64,000 nt of DNA from Vibrio sp. 99-70-13A1 (GCF_013114625.1 NZ_VTXD01000008.1:1-64000); one strand, 5' to 3'. Shown: positions 43,020-52,553, numbered from the stretch's first letter. The notes: generated from the letters alone by a model not told the origin. Program-made: numbers and translations.

Positions 43020-43988
43020 TTACTCACCGTTTTCGTTAAACATATGTATGCTTCCACGTTCCATATTTTTTGCATAGAAAAGTGCTTTATCCGCAATAGC
43101 GATGAATTGCTCAATAGTGACGTTGCTGTGGATTATATTACGGTGCATGAGCCCAATGGTTATCGATAAAACATCACTAACCGTTGAATCAATATTAGGG
43201 ATTTGTAGGGATTGAATTTTTGACAGTAAATCTTGAGCGTATGCTTGTGCTTCTTCTTTGCTTAGTTCAGGCATGAAAACGAGAAATTCATCGCCGCCAA
43301 AACGGAAGCATTCGCCTTTTCTGTTTTGTCCCCAGTTCTGAATGGCACTTGCGATGTTTTTTAAGGCTTGATCGCCTTGTAAATGTCCATACCGATCATT
43401 GAGATTTTTAAAACAATCGATATCTATCATGAACAAAGCCGCGCTTTTTTTGTTTTTAATGGTGGTATTAAGTGCGGTAGGAAGAAGTTTTTCAAGCGCA
43501 AATCGATTGTAGACTTGGGTTAAATGATCCGTATAGGTTTGTTTTTCTAAAGCCAGTTGCTGCTCGGCTAGTTGACATTGAGCCACTTTGTATTCAGTGA
43601 TATTTCGAACTGTCCACAAGACATGATTTTGTGCAAGAGGGACTACAAACGCATTGAAGTACTGTAGACCAGAGGGACCATCCATGCCTTTGAAACATGG
43701 TAATTGTATAGGGTCTAATTCATATTCTAATTCGTAAGCTTGCTGAGTTCGTAGGACTTGCTGAACAATATCCTCAAACCAACAAGCTTTATCCAAAGGC
43801 AAAATTTCTCGAATGTGCATACCTATCACCAAGTTTGGACTATGGTGACGTGTGTGATCTGTTCCACCCCATGCTTCTACATAAAAGCCATCTTTGTTTA
43901 TTAAAAAAGTTGGCTCTGGCAAAGCATCGAATACTTTGGGTATGACTTCTGGGTGGTTAGTTACGGCCCGGTAAAATACAGAGTTCAA
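43020..43988 (-). CDS. PAS-GGDEF diguanylate cyclase
   Basis: Makes cyclic di-GMP from GTP. It has 322 residues. A PAS domain occupies about 15-135 (FDALPEPTFLINKDG to WTVRNITEYK), a short coiled linker follows, and the GGDEF domain spans about 150-318 with the intact active-site motif GGDEF at 231-235 (RFGGDEFLVFMP). The inhibitory I-site region reads RKGE, not RxxD, so product inhibition may be lost. No membrane helix, so it is cytosolic. The start is a TTG at 43988 with AGGA upstream. Signal and partners unknown. Confidence 0.87.
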   Translation of the reverse strand: MNSVFYRAVTNHPEVIPKVFDALPEPTFLINKDGFYVEAWGGTDHTRHHSPNLVIGMHIREILPLDKACWFEDIVQQVLRTQQAYELEYELDPIQLPCFKGMDGPSGLQYFNAFVVPLAQNHVLWTVRNITEYKVAQCQLAEQQLALEKQTYTDHLTQVYNRFALEKLLPTALNTTIKNKKSAALFMIDIDCFKNLNDRYGHLQGDQALKNIASAIQNWGQNRKGECFRFGGDEFLVFMPELSKEEAQAYAQDLLSKIQSLQIPNIDSTVSDVLSITIGLMHRNIIHSNVTIEQFIAIADKALFYAKNMERGSIHMFNENGE

Positions 43989-44393
43989 GTTTTCGGGTTC
44001 CTGATAAATCCATTAATTAATATAGATATAGCTCATTTCCTCAATTTTAACCGGATATAGCCTGCATATTGATAATGAAGTCCAACTTTTAGGACAGTAT
44101 TCGGTTATTAGAAAAAGAGTGGTATGAAGGAACAGCATTCTTTTTTGAGGCGTTTTAATTACGCCGTTTAATTCGGGTGGCTAATAGGGTAGATAAAGAC
44201 TATTGCTTTGAATCGTGACCTACGTGTCATAGAATCAATACACCTATGGTTTATGTCGGTTCTCATATTCACCAGACTTGGATGGTCAGTGTGAATAGTT
44301 AGGAACGACATGTATTCATGATTGGTTAAGTGGCTTTGTTTAAAGCAAATCGATGATGTAGCCGAAGATTATATTGAAGAGTAGTGAGAATTA
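43989..44393. other. Intergenic region with a structured element
   Basis: 405 bases between the divergent diguanylate cyclase and ybiB genes. Apart from the hairpin at 44253-44311, I see nothing identifiable. Confidence 0.45.
44253..44311. other. Long imperfect hairpin, possible structured RNA
   Basis: ATGTCGGTTC (44253-44262) pairs with GAACGACAT (44303-44311) with one bulge, and inside it TATTCAC (44266-44272) pairs with GTGAATA (44291-44297). A 59-base two-stem element about 83 bases before ybiB. It could be a leader structure, a small RNA or a protein-binding site. Confidence 0.35.
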
Positions 44394-45350
44394 ATGAGCA
44401 GTATTATAGAGTGTATTCGTACTGTTGGACGTGGAGAAAGAGGGCGTAAGCCTTTATCGTTCGACCAAGCTTATCGAGTCATGGATGAGTATTTAAGCGG
44501 GCAAGTTGGTGATGACCAAATGGCGATGCTACTCATGCTGATTCGCGTACAAAATGAAACTAATGAAGAAATTGCTGGGTTTGTTAAAGCCTTCCAATCA
44601 CGAGTTCCAGATCTTGGTGCTGATATCGATTGGCCGTGTTACGCAGGTAAGCGAAATGACAAAAGTAGCGGTAAGCCATGGAATTTATTAGCGGCTAAAA
44701 TCTTGTCTGAACAGGGCTATAAAATTCTAATGCACGGTTATATGGATAAGCCAAGCGGGCGAGAGCACGTTGAAACTTACCTTAAATCACTCAATGTACG
44801 AAGCGCTGAAAGCCCAGAAGATGCAAAAGCGATAATGGAAGCTGATAGCATTGCTTATCTACCCTTGGCTAACTTTGCACCTGAAGCAAGGACGATGATC
44901 AGCTGGAAAAATCGCTATGGTCTTCGTACTCCCATTAATACTGTAGTTCGAGCACTAAACCCTGGTGGCGGTCGTTTAGGGTTAAGAGGTAGCTTTCACC
45001 CTGGTTTTCCGCAATTACACGCTGAAGTGGAGCATGTGATTGGAAATAAATCGCACTCGGTTATCTCATTCAAAGGGCAATCAGGCGAGTCTGAATACAA
45101 CCCTAAAGTGAGCCAAACAGTGTGGATGAGTACGCCTGAAAAAGTGGAATCATTCTATTGGGAAGGCTCAATGAATGTTGAGTTACCAACGCCTAAAGAA
45201 TGTGTATTAGGCACGCCTGATGATGAAATAGAACTCATGGCAAACAGCGTTGTGGACACCATGACTGCGATTCTATTTGCAGAAAAGCATAATAAAGAAG
45301 AAGCCTATGCTTTGGCTCTACAGTACTGGAAGCAATACTGCGCAGCTTGA
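44394..45350 (+). CDS. ybiB: YbiB/TrpD2-family nucleic-acid-binding protein
   Basis: Homologue of anthranilate phosphoribosyltransferase that lacks that activity in E. coli; YbiB binds nucleic acids and is part of the SOS-linked dinG-ybiB unit there. It has 318 residues. The TrpD-like fold is visible in LSFDQAYRVMDEYLSGQVGD, the helical N domain, and GLRTPINTVVRALNPGGG. It is a single gene here, without dinG. Its stop codon lies inside the first unit of an octamer repeat. Confidence 0.82.
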   Translation: MSSIIECIRTVGRGERGRKPLSFDQAYRVMDEYLSGQVGDDQMAMLLMLIRVQNETNEEIAGFVKAFQSRVPDLGADIDWPCYAGKRNDKSSGKPWNLLAAKILSEQGYKILMHGYMDKPSGREHVETYLKSLNVRSAESPEDAKAIMEADSIAYLPLANFAPEARTMISWKNRYGLRTPINTVVRALNPGGGRLGLRGSFHPGFPQLHAEVEHVIGNKSHSVISFKGQSGESEYNPKVSQTVWMSTPEKVESFYWEGSMNVELPTPKECVLGTPDDEIELMANSVVDTMTAILFAEKHNKEEAYALALQYWKQYCAA

Positions 45351-45423
45351 TAGCTTGATAGCTTGATAGCTTGATAGCTTGATAGCTTGATAGCTTGATA
45401 GCTTGATAGCTTGATAGCTTGAT
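45344..45423. repeat. Tandem repeat, 8 bp x 10, starting in the ybiB stop
   Basis: Ten perfect AGCTTGAT units (80 bp). The first unit contains the last ybiB codon bases and the TGA stop, so the array begins in coding sequence. Confidence 0.97.
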
Positions 45424-45483
45424 AGCATGAGTTTGAAAATAGAATGCTCAGAGCTCTATATCCTGTATTTTGAATATGCACTA

Positions 45484-45512
45484 AAAAGGTCAGCAATTTT
45501 GCTGACCTTTTG
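45484..45512. terminator. Terminator between ybiB and the siderophore operon
   Basis: AAAAGGTCAGC and GCTGACCTTTT with loop AATTTT; usable in both directions between convergent genes. Confidence 0.85.
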
Positions 45513-45609
45513 TATTCTATAGCGAAACTATTTGCGCCAATATTTTTAGCTCGGCTTTGTCATACATACAAATCTTACCCCGCTAACTAATTATCGGTGA
45601 CCTAAAAAA

Positions 45610-46371
45610 TTATCGACGGTAGTAAAGAGAGATTCGGTTTCCGTCTATCTCCTGTACTTTGAATGGAATCTCATAGATTTCATTCAATACATCTTCTTGA
45701 ATCACTTCCGCTACCGTGCCGCTTTTTATTACTTCACCAAACTTCATCGCAACAATATTATCTGAATAGCTAGAAGCAAAGTTAATGTCATGGATAACGA
45801 TTACGACGGCTTTGTTGTGTTTATCAGCCAGCTTCTTCAATGTCGCCATAATATCGACAGAGTGCTTAATATCGAGGTTATTTAGCGGCTCATCTAGGAA
45901 AATGTAGTCAGTATCTTGCGCGACAACCATCGCGATAAATGCCATTTGTCTTTGACCACCAGAAAGTTGGTCAATGTAGCTGTCTTGTAATTCCGAGATG
46001 TCGAGATGGAAAAGAGCTCGGTCAATAATGCTGTTATCTTCGTTTGTGAGCCGCCCCTGAGAATAAGGGAAACGACCGAAAGCAACCAGTTCACGCACAG
46101 TAAACCGCATGTTGATGTTGTTTGACTGCCTCAACACCGACAAGCGTTTTGCCAGATCTGCACTGCTCCATTGCTCTAATGGTTTATTACCGATGATAAC
46201 TTGCCCTGCATCACTTTCAGTTAACTGGCTTGCCATAGAAAGTAAGGTGCTTTTTCCGGCACCATTCGGGCCAATGATACTCGTTACTTTTCCTTGAGGA
46301 AAAAGCGCATCTGCGTTTTTAACCACATATTTATCATTGTATTTTTTGCTTAGTCCGCTAATTTCAATCAC
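45610..46371 (-). CDS. vctC: Ferric siderophore ABC importer ATPase (VctC-like)
   Basis: ATP-binding subunit of a FecCD-type importer (253 residues). Walker A is IGPNGAGKST (about 34-43), signature LSGGQRQM, Walker B DYIFLDEPLNNLD, switch His in VIHDINFA. It is the last gene of the minus-strand cluster vctP-D-G-C and begins 11 bases after vctG. The order and sequences match the V. cholerae vctPDGC system for vibriobactin and enterobactin; the exact siderophore here is not proven. Confidence 0.85.
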   Translation of the reverse strand: MIEISGLSKKYNDKYVVKNADALFPQGKVTSIIGPNGAGKSTLLSMASQLTESDAGQVIIGNKPLEQWSSADLAKRLSVLRQSNNINMRFTVRELVAFGRFPYSQGRLTNEDNSIIDRALFHLDISELQDSYIDQLSGGQRQMAFIAMVVAQDTDYIFLDEPLNNLDIKHSVDIMATLKKLADKHNKAVVIVIHDINFASSYSDNIVAMKFGEVIKSGTVAEVIQEDVLNEIYEIPFKVQEIDGNRISLYYRR

Positions 46372-46382
46372 GAGAGTAGACC

Positions 46383-47333
46383 TTAATCAAATTTGTATTT
46401 CATCAGTAAAAATAGGAAGTAACCGCCACCAAGGAAGTTGATAATCACGCTGATAGTGGTATCGAAATCAAAAAGGTTCTCTACTATCCATTGTCCGCCT
46501 GCAAGCAAAACAATGGAAAGAATGGCACTCGCAAGAATTAAGAATCGATGATGGAAGTTGCTGAATAACTGGCGTGTTAGAGCCACAACAATAAGACCGA
46601 AGAACAAAACGGGTCCGATTAAAGCGGTGGATATGGAGATCATCACAGTGATAACGAACATGACTTGCATAGTTAATTTATGAGTATCAACGCCTAAGCT
46701 TTTTGCGTTATCAACCCCTAGCCACATCACATCAAGCTTATTGGCTAGTGTGAATAAGTAAGCACAGCAAGCAAGCAGCGGAATCGTACACCAGTAAACA
46801 AGCTCAGCATTGATATTATTGAAGCTGGCGAACATTGAACCTTGAATGTAAGTGAATTCATCTGGGTCAATGACCATAGTAAAGAAGCTAGTTACGCTGC
46901 TAAATAAACTGCTCAAAACCACTCCGATTAACAACAAGGTGAAGATATTTCGCTGTTTGCCTTTGAAGTAAAAGTGGAAGAGGGTCATAGCACATACGAT
47001 CATGACGCTCGTTGCTAGCAGGAAGTTTACTTTCGTATCAATAATGATTGCGCTAAAGCCCCCGAACGCGGCGACTAATAGCACTTGGATCATCACATAA
47101 AGCGAGTCAAAACCTAATATCGAAGGGGTAAGAATTCGGTTTGTTGTAATCGTCTGGAAAATCAAAGACGACGATGCGATAGCCATGGCTGAGAGCACGA
47201 TAGCCAAAACTTTAGGGATACGACGAGATAAGAAAAATTGGTAATTATCCGCAGTGAGCCCCTGACCTAGAAAGACCGCACAAATTACGAAAGCAACAAT
47301 GCCTAGACAAATAAGTTTGTTTGAATCACGCAT
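46383..47333 (-). CDS. vctG: Ferric siderophore ABC permease (VctG-like)
   Basis: FecCD-family permease (316 residues, about nine helices). Family features are FLSRRIPKVLAIVLSAMAIA with the 'FQTITTNRILTPSILGFDSL' segment and 'GPVLFFGLIVVALTRQLF' near the C terminus. It overlaps the preceding permease gene by eight bases and pairs with it as a heterodimer. The coupling to VctC is inferred from order. Confidence 0.85.
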   Translation of the reverse strand: MRDSNKLICLGIVAFVICAVFLGQGLTADNYQFFLSRRIPKVLAIVLSAMAIASSSLIFQTITTNRILTPSILGFDSLYVMIQVLLVAAFGGFSAIIIDTKVNFLLATSVMIVCAMTLFHFYFKGKQRNIFTLLLIGVVLSSLFSSVTSFFTMVIDPDEFTYIQGSMFASFNNINAELVYWCTIPLLACCAYLFTLANKLDVMWLGVDNAKSLGVDTHKLTMQVMFVITVMISISTALIGPVLFFGLIVVALTRQLFSNFHHRFLILASAILSIVLLAGGQWIVENLFDFDTTISVIINFLGGGYFLFLLMKYKFD

Positions 47334-48282
47334 TCGACTTATCTCTCATGATTAAGTAAATGAACACGGCACCGCCTAAGATACTGATGATCATAGAAAT
47401 AGGGATTTCGTAAGGGAAGATAATAATTCGACCTAATATATCGCAGGCTAAAACTAAAATGACGCCAGTGTAGGCGGTCCAAGGCAGGTTTCTACGCATA
47501 TTGTCACCAATAAATAGGGAGACAATATTTGGCACAATTAAGCCTAAAAATGGAATCATACCCACAATCATCACAACCGATGAGGATAATACGGCGACTA
47601 AAATTACACCAATAAGCACGATGCGTTGATAATTCAAGCCAATGTTTTTAGCAAAACTTTCACCGACGCTAGCAGCGCTGAAGCGATTTGCGTAAGCGTA
47701 AGCCAACACTGAAGCGGGAAGGGCAATATAAAGAAACTCATAGTTACCGCGCAAAACAGAGGCAAAGTTTGCAACCGTCCAAGAACCTAGGGTTTGTACT
47801 AAATCGTACTTATAGGCGATGAATGTCGTCATTGAGGAAACAACGTTGCCATACATGATGCCAATTAGCGGCACCATAACGGTGCTTTTGAATTTTAAGC
47901 GTTGCAAAAAGCGTACGAATACAACAGTACCGAAAACGGAAAATGCAAATATGGTCAGTAAGTGAACCCAACTGCTCATTCCAGAGAAGGCAATTAAAGC
48001 AACGATGTAGCCCAACATAGCCCAATCAATGGTGCCTGTTGTTGAAGGTGCGGCAAATCGGTTTTGAACGATCTGCTGCATTATCAACCCAGCAATACTT
48101 AAACCTGCACCAGCAAGAATGATTGCCAGTAAACGAGGTAAACGGCTGGTGAATAAAATATTGATTGAGTGACTATCGCCAGAAAGGATTCCAGACAAAG
48201 AAACGTTGGCCGCGCCCACTAAAAGTGATCCGCAAGCGAGGACAAGCAAAGCTAAAAAAGCAAATAGGTGTGATAATTTCAT
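47326..48282 (-). CDS. vctD: Ferric siderophore ABC permease (VctD-like)
   Basis: FecCD-family permease of 318 residues with about nine helices. Signatures include NILFTSRLPRLLAIILAGAG with SIAGLIMQQIVQNRFAAPST, and 'GMIPFLGLIVPNIVSLFIG' later. The gap to the upstream binding protein gene contains a hairpin that could lower expression of the permeases against the binding protein. The next permease overlaps it by eight bases. Confidence 0.85.
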   Translation of the reverse strand: MKLSHLFAFLALLVLACGSLLVGAANVSLSGILSGDSHSINILFTSRLPRLLAIILAGAGLSIAGLIMQQIVQNRFAAPSTTGTIDWAMLGYIVALIAFSGMSSWVHLLTIFAFSVFGTVVFVRFLQRLKFKSTVMVPLIGIMYGNVVSSMTTFIAYKYDLVQTLGSWTVANFASVLRGNYEFLYIALPASVLAYAYANRFSAASVGESFAKNIGLNYQRIVLIGVILVAVLSSSVVMIVGMIPFLGLIVPNIVSLFIGDNMRRNLPWTAYTGVILVLACDILGRIIIFPYEIPISMIISILGGAVFIYLIMRDKSNA

Positions 48283-48335
48283 GTGTTCTTAAATAACGGC
48301 AGCTTCCGCTTAGTGGTAGTTGTACGGTTTATAAT

Positions 48336-48373
48336 GAAAAACTTGGCGACTGAGTAAGCTTCAATCGCCAAGT
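48336..48373 (-). terminator. Attenuator hairpin between vctP and vctD
   Basis: ACTTGGCGA (48341-48349) pairs with TCGCCAAGT (48365-48373); a run of T follows on the minus strand. It is inside the operon, so only part of the transcripts would continue into the permease genes. Confidence 0.65.
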
Positions 48374-48417
48374 GTTTTGAATATTTGGAACTTTGAAAAT
48401 AGTGTGTGGTTAAATCT

Positions 48418-49335
48418 CTATTTAATAGAGTTATTTAAATCATCCATCATCACTTTTAGAGATTGGTAGCCACCAGCCGCTAAGTACCAAGCTGCAGGGT
48501 CAAGGTAGGTAATACGCTCGTTTTTCGCAGCTGGCGTTGATGAAACAAGAGAATTATCAAACAATTGCTTAGCTTGACCACTTGCTTTACCAATCGCTTG
48601 GTCGCGGTCTAGGATAAATAGAACATCAGGCTTTGCATCGGCAATGTATTCAAAAGAAATTAGGTTACCGTGTGTGCGAGTTTCGCTTGCAACATTATCT
48701 GAACTTGATGTTTGCATGCCAGCTTCATTGTAAATGAAAGAGAAGCGGCTAATCGGACCAAACATAGTAATGTTGCTACCATTGCTCATTACCGTTAGTG
48801 CTTTAGGCTGATCTTCTTTTGTGCGTGCTGCTAGTGCATCAATCTCAGTTTGAATTTCAGAAATTAGAACTTCAGCGCGTTCTTCTTTATCAAAAATCTC
48901 ACCTAATGTACGCCAGTGTTGTTCTGTCGTATCCCAGTAATTTTTTGAATCGATTTGGAACATATAAGTGGGAGCGATATCGGCAAGGTCTGGATAGAGT
49001 TTAGCCATGCGCCCTTCAGCAATGATCAAATCAGGTTTTAGTGTAAATAGTGTCTCGTAGTTGGCTTCTTGTAAGCTACCAGTATTGATGTACTTATCTG
49101 ATTTGTATTTGCTTAACGTTTCAGGAAGTAAGTTCTTAGGCATAGCAATTGGGTCAACACCCAGAGCGTCTACAAAATCTAAGCTACCAAAACCTAATAC
49201 CACTACACGTTGTGGCACATTATTGATTTCGATGGTTCCCATGCTGTGCTCGTAGGTTTTTGCAAATACAGAAGCAGAAGAAAGGGCGATTAAAGACGCA
49301 GTAAACGCCAATTTGTTAAAAATTTTAGTAAGCAT
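48418..49335 (-). CDS. vctP: Ferric catechol siderophore binding protein (VctP-like)
   Basis: Periplasmic binding protein of the FepB/CeuE type (305 residues). A signal peptide ends SVFA. The domain begins GTIEINNVPQRVVVLGFGSL, with YETLFTLKPDLIIAEGRMAK and 'ISFEYIADAKPDVLFILDRDQ' as further landmarks, and ends in the C-terminal lobe. Conserved Tyr and Arg/His residues that meet ferric catecholates in CeuE-like proteins seem present but cannot be confirmed without an alignment. First gene of the operon, preceded by a Fur-like box. Confidence 0.85.
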   Translation of the reverse strand: MLTKIFNKLAFTASLIALSSASVFAKTYEHSMGTIEINNVPQRVVVLGFGSLDFVDALGVDPIAMPKNLLPETLSKYKSDKYINTGSLQEANYETLFTLKPDLIIAEGRMAKLYPDLADIAPTYMFQIDSKNYWDTTEQHWRTLGEIFDKEERAEVLISEIQTEIDALAARTKEDQPKALTVMSNGSNITMFGPISRFSFIYNEAGMQTSSSDNVASETRTHGNLISFEYIADAKPDVLFILDRDQAIGKASGQAKQLFDNSLVSSTPAAKNERITYLDPAAWYLAAGGYQSLKVMMDDLNNSIK

Positions 49336-49368
49336 TCAAGAACCTAAGCAGATGAAATTGATCTATAT

Positions 49369-49389
49369 CAAATAAGAATAGTTATTAAT
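49369..49389 (-). promoter_or_regulatory. Fur-like box before vctP
   Basis: AAATAAGAATAGTTATTAA matches the Fur consensus at most AT-rich positions with an inverted 7-1-7 layout. It lies about 35 bases from the vctP start and would also reach the divergent LysR gene. Confidence 0.5.
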
Positions 49390-49455
49390 TGCGTTTACGT
49401 TATCATAGGTTCACTATGCGTCAATTGCATTTCTGTAATAGTGGGTATTCTAAAA

Positions 49456-50376
49456 ATGAATCCATCTCAGGTTGACTTAAATCTTTTAGTTATTCTTAAA
49501 CATCTTCTGGAAGAGAAGCATGTATCCAACACAGCATTGGCACTTGATATTAGCCAGCCAACGGTTAGTCGAACATTGCAAAAATTACGCGGTGTATTCC
49601 GAGATGATTTATTAGTTAGAACAGCTTATGGCTATGAACTGACACCTAAAGCAGAATCGATAAAACAAGACTTAAATTCCGTGTTAGCGAGCCTTGAAAA
49701 GCTAGTCCATGGAGATAATTTCGAACCTTTAGAAAGCCAAAATACGGTTCGATTTTTTGGATTAGTGCCTCAGATTACTCATCTTATGCCTAAGATAGTG
49801 GAAAAGATAAGACATCAAGCACCAGGCATGATTGTGGATATTGACTCAATCCCTAAAAGACCTTTCGAAACATTGTTATCTGGTGATGCTCATTTTGTGC
49901 TCTCTACCCATGAACCACTTAGCTCTGAACAAAACTTATATAGGATGTTTGTGGTCAGCCGAGATTACCGTTTATTGATGAGTAAAGACCATCCTCTTGC
50001 GGATAAAGAAATCACGGTGAACGATTTATTAGTCAGCCCATTTGGTCAAATCTCTTTGCAGGGCGACAAAAAACTCTCAATAGAAGGGCGCTTTAAAAAG
50101 CTTGGGCTAATCGATAAAAACCAAACTTTGTCTGTGCCTATTCAGCTTTCGAATTTTAATGTTGCTCCTGCAATCGCTGAAACGACCAATGTTATTTTTC
50201 ACCTTCCTACACCATTTGCAGAACAAGCCGCCGAACATAGAAATCTTGTATGTAAAAGAGTGCCGAAAGCGTTGCGTCACCCGTCTGAAGATGTATACCT
50301 TTATTGGCATAAACGATTTCATAATGATCCTATGTGCCAGTGGATCCGCACGTTGTTCAAAGAAACGTATTCATAA
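49456..50376 (+). CDS. LysR-family regulator of siderophore uptake (IrgB-like)
   Basis: LysR-type transcription factor (306 residues from ATG 49456, MNPSQVDLNLLVILKHLLEE; a GTG at 49441 would add five residues). The HTH is KHVSNTALALDISQPTVSRT with LQKLRGVFRDDLLVRTAYGY. It lies between vctP (divergent) and the TonB receptor gene (same strand), as I recall for the V. cholerae vctPDGC-vctA locus, and is comparable to IrgB, which activates the enterobactin receptor gene irgA. It likely activates the receptor gene under low iron. Confidence 0.82.
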   Translation: MNPSQVDLNLLVILKHLLEEKHVSNTALALDISQPTVSRTLQKLRGVFRDDLLVRTAYGYELTPKAESIKQDLNSVLASLEKLVHGDNFEPLESQNTVRFFGLVPQITHLMPKIVEKIRHQAPGMIVDIDSIPKRPFETLLSGDAHFVLSTHEPLSSEQNLYRMFVVSRDYRLLMSKDHPLADKEITVNDLLVSPFGQISLQGDKKLSIEGRFKKLGLIDKNQTLSVPIQLSNFNVAPAIAETTNVIFHLPTPFAEQAAEHRNLVCKRVPKALRHPSEDVYLYWHKRFHNDPMCQWIRTLFKETYS

Positions 50377-50486
50377 TGTGAATAACAGTGAGTGAATATT
50401 AACAATAAAAATTATTCAAAAAGTGAATAGTGGTAATTACTTTTTGATATGAACATTTTATTGATATGACGGTTGGTTAAATATTT

Positions 50487-50508
50487 AATGCAAACCATTA
50501 TCATTACC
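50487..50508 (+). promoter_or_regulatory. Fur-like box before the receptor gene
   Basis: AATGCAAACCATTATCATTA contains the Fur hexamers ATTATC/CATTA in the usual arrangement, 22 bases before the start codon. It fits iron repression of the receptor. Confidence 0.6.
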
Positions 50509-50528
50509 AACCTCATTAAGATTAAATT

Positions 50529-52553
50529 ATGCCAAGGAATTCACAGTTCAACCGCAGCCCACTTTCTGTAGCTGTTGCAGTTATTTGCTCTACATTATCC
50601 TTTAGCGCTTTAGCTGAACAAAGTGAAGTTGTGACCGACGAGCAAATGGTCGTAACGGCAACGCGTACAGAAATGGCGCTTAAGCAAGCACCTACATCAA
50701 TGTCTGTCATCACAGCGGAAGACATTGAAAATAGCCCAGGTATTACTCTGGCGGATATTGTTGGTGAAGCGACCAGTGTTGAATCTGATTTCGATAGCAC
50801 TCGTGCTGGTCGTCAGATGATTTCTATCCGTGGTATGGATTCCGACTACACCTTGATTATGGTGAATGGTCGACGTTTGAGTTCGGCAAGTGCGATCATT
50901 CGAGGCAATGACTTTGATCTTTCTACCATCCCCGCTGAGTCTATTGAGCGTGTTGAGATCATTCGTGGTCCAATGTCAGCCCTTTACGGTTCAGATGGTA
51001 TGGGCGGTACAATAAACATCATCACTAAAGCACCATCAAACGAGTGGCGTTCAACACTCAGCATGGACAACTCTACACCAGGTGATGGCAATGGTGGTCA
51101 AGAGTATTCAGTGGGCTTAACGTCTTCAGGCTCATTAATTGAAGATGAGCTTTTTGCACGCTTTTCTGTGAACCAAACAACGCGTGATGCATGGCAGCCA
51201 TATACTGGTCAGCATAGTAATGGTTATGACCGTGAAGATGTAACGGCGCTAGAAGGGCGAGATACAATCAGCCTGTTCGGTACTTTATCTTGGAACGTAA
51301 CTGACGACCAAACTATCGATTTGGACTTAGGGTACAGTGATGACCAACGTGATAGCGTGGCAGAACATGCAACGGGCGTTAATATCACCAACTCGAATGT
51401 TAAGCGTAATAGCCAAGCATTAACTCATAATGGCTTTTGGTCGTGGGGTGACACGCAAGTACGTTATTCTCGTGAAAATGTTGTCGACAAAAATGCGGCA
51501 GACGTAGGTAGCTCTACTCGTGACGTTGAAGAGTTAACTCAAATATTTGAAGCCTCAGCAACGGCTGATCTTGGTTCTTATCACACTCTGACGTTTGGTA
51601 TGGACTACCAATTAAGTGAACTAACGAATGAAGAAAATATTCAAGGTGCACCAGCAGAAGCTTACCAAGGTGCGTTGTTCATTCAAGATCAATGGCTTAT
51701 GACCGAGCAACTAACAGCAACATTGGGTGGTCGTTTAGACAAGCATGAGAAGTATGGTGAAGAGTTTAGCCCGCGAGTATACCTAGTACACCAAACGACG
51801 GATGACCTAATTATTAAAGGTGGTGTGGGCAAAGCATTTAAAGCCCCAACTTTGACTCAAAACCATGCTGATTACACCGTGTCTAGTTGTAAAGGCTGGT
51901 GTGACATTGTTGGTAATGAAGACTTAAACCCTGAAACAAGCTGGAACTATGAGTTAGCAGCCGCTTACAGCCAACAACGTTGGAATGTGGAAGGTGCAAT
52001 CTTCAGAAACGAAGTTGAAAACTTAATTGACCGTGGTGACACTACGTGTGAGCTAGGCGGTACTTGGGGCGGCAATGGTGTAGGTTGTGTTGATAACAAC
52101 GGCAACTTCATTAGTAACGGTAGCCGTACTTATGTGAATGTGGCTGAAGCTGTTATTCAAGGTGCTGAAATTGCTGGTCAAATCAGTATTACAGAACAAT
52201 GGGACTTATCTGCAAACTACACGTACTTAGATACTGAAGATAAATCAACAGGTGAAGAGCTACTTGAAAGATACAAGCACTCTGGTCTAGTTAAAGTGAA
52301 CTGGAATCCAACATATGAACTAAGCACATTCTTGAGCGCTCGATACCGTGGTGAACGTAAGATAGAAGATAATTTATATCAAGATGCTTACACGACTCTG
52401 GATTTCGGTACGGTTTATTACGTGAATGATTCAGTAAGATTACGTGCTGGTATCACCAACCTTACCGATGAAGCCGTTTCGCAAGAATTAGAAAATCTTG
52501 GTTATGTAGAAGCGCCACGTACTTACTATGTCGGTATGACTGCTGACTTCTAA
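50529..52553 (+). CDS. vctA: TonB-dependent catechol siderophore receptor (VctA/IrgA-like)
   Basis: Outer-membrane receptor, 674 residues. The signal peptide ends SALA; the TonB box EQMVVTATR follows closely. The plug domain includes SVITAEDIENSPGITLADIV and RRLSSASAIIRGNDFDLSTI with ERVEIIRGPMSALYGSDGMG. A 22-strand barrel ends in YVGMTADF. Two Cys-containing loops (CKGWCDIVG; CELGG and GCVDNNG) are surface disulfide candidates. Close to IrgA and VctA; both take up ferric enterobactin in V. cholerae. Expected to be Fur-repressed and LysR-activated. Confidence 0.88.
   Translation: MPRNSQFNRSPLSVAVAVICSTLSFSALAEQSEVVTDEQMVVTATRTEMALKQAPTSMSVITAEDIENSPGITLADIVGEATSVESDFDSTRAGRQMISIRGMDSDYTLIMVNGRRLSSASAIIRGNDFDLSTIPAESIERVEIIRGPMSALYGSDGMGGTINIITKAPSNEWRSTLSMDNSTPGDGNGGQEYSVGLTSSGSLIEDELFARFSVNQTTRDAWQPYTGQHSNGYDREDVTALEGRDTISLFGTLSWNVTDDQTIDLDLGYSDDQRDSVAEHATGVNITNSNVKRNSQALTHNGFWSWGDTQVRYSRENVVDKNAADVGSSTRDVEELTQIFEASATADLGSYHTLTFGMDYQLSELTNEENIQGAPAEAYQGALFIQDQWLMTEQLTATLGGRLDKHEKYGEEFSPRVYLVHQTTDDLIIKGGVGKAFKAPTLTQNHADYTVSSCKGWCDIVGNEDLNPETSWNYELAAAYSQQRWNVEGAIFRNEVENLIDRGDTTCELGGTWGGNGVGCVDNNGNFISNGSRTYVNVAEAVIQGAEIAGQISITEQWDLSANYTYLDTEDKSTGEELLERYKHSGLVKVNWNPTYELSTFLSARYRGERKIEDNLYQDAYTTLDFGTVYYVNDSVRLRAGITNLTDEAVSQELENLGYVEAPRTYYVGMTADF

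Noticed and set aside
45305-45496. 63-codon minus-strand frame with repeated SSYQAIKL
   Set aside because: It is the octamer array translated; no start signals.
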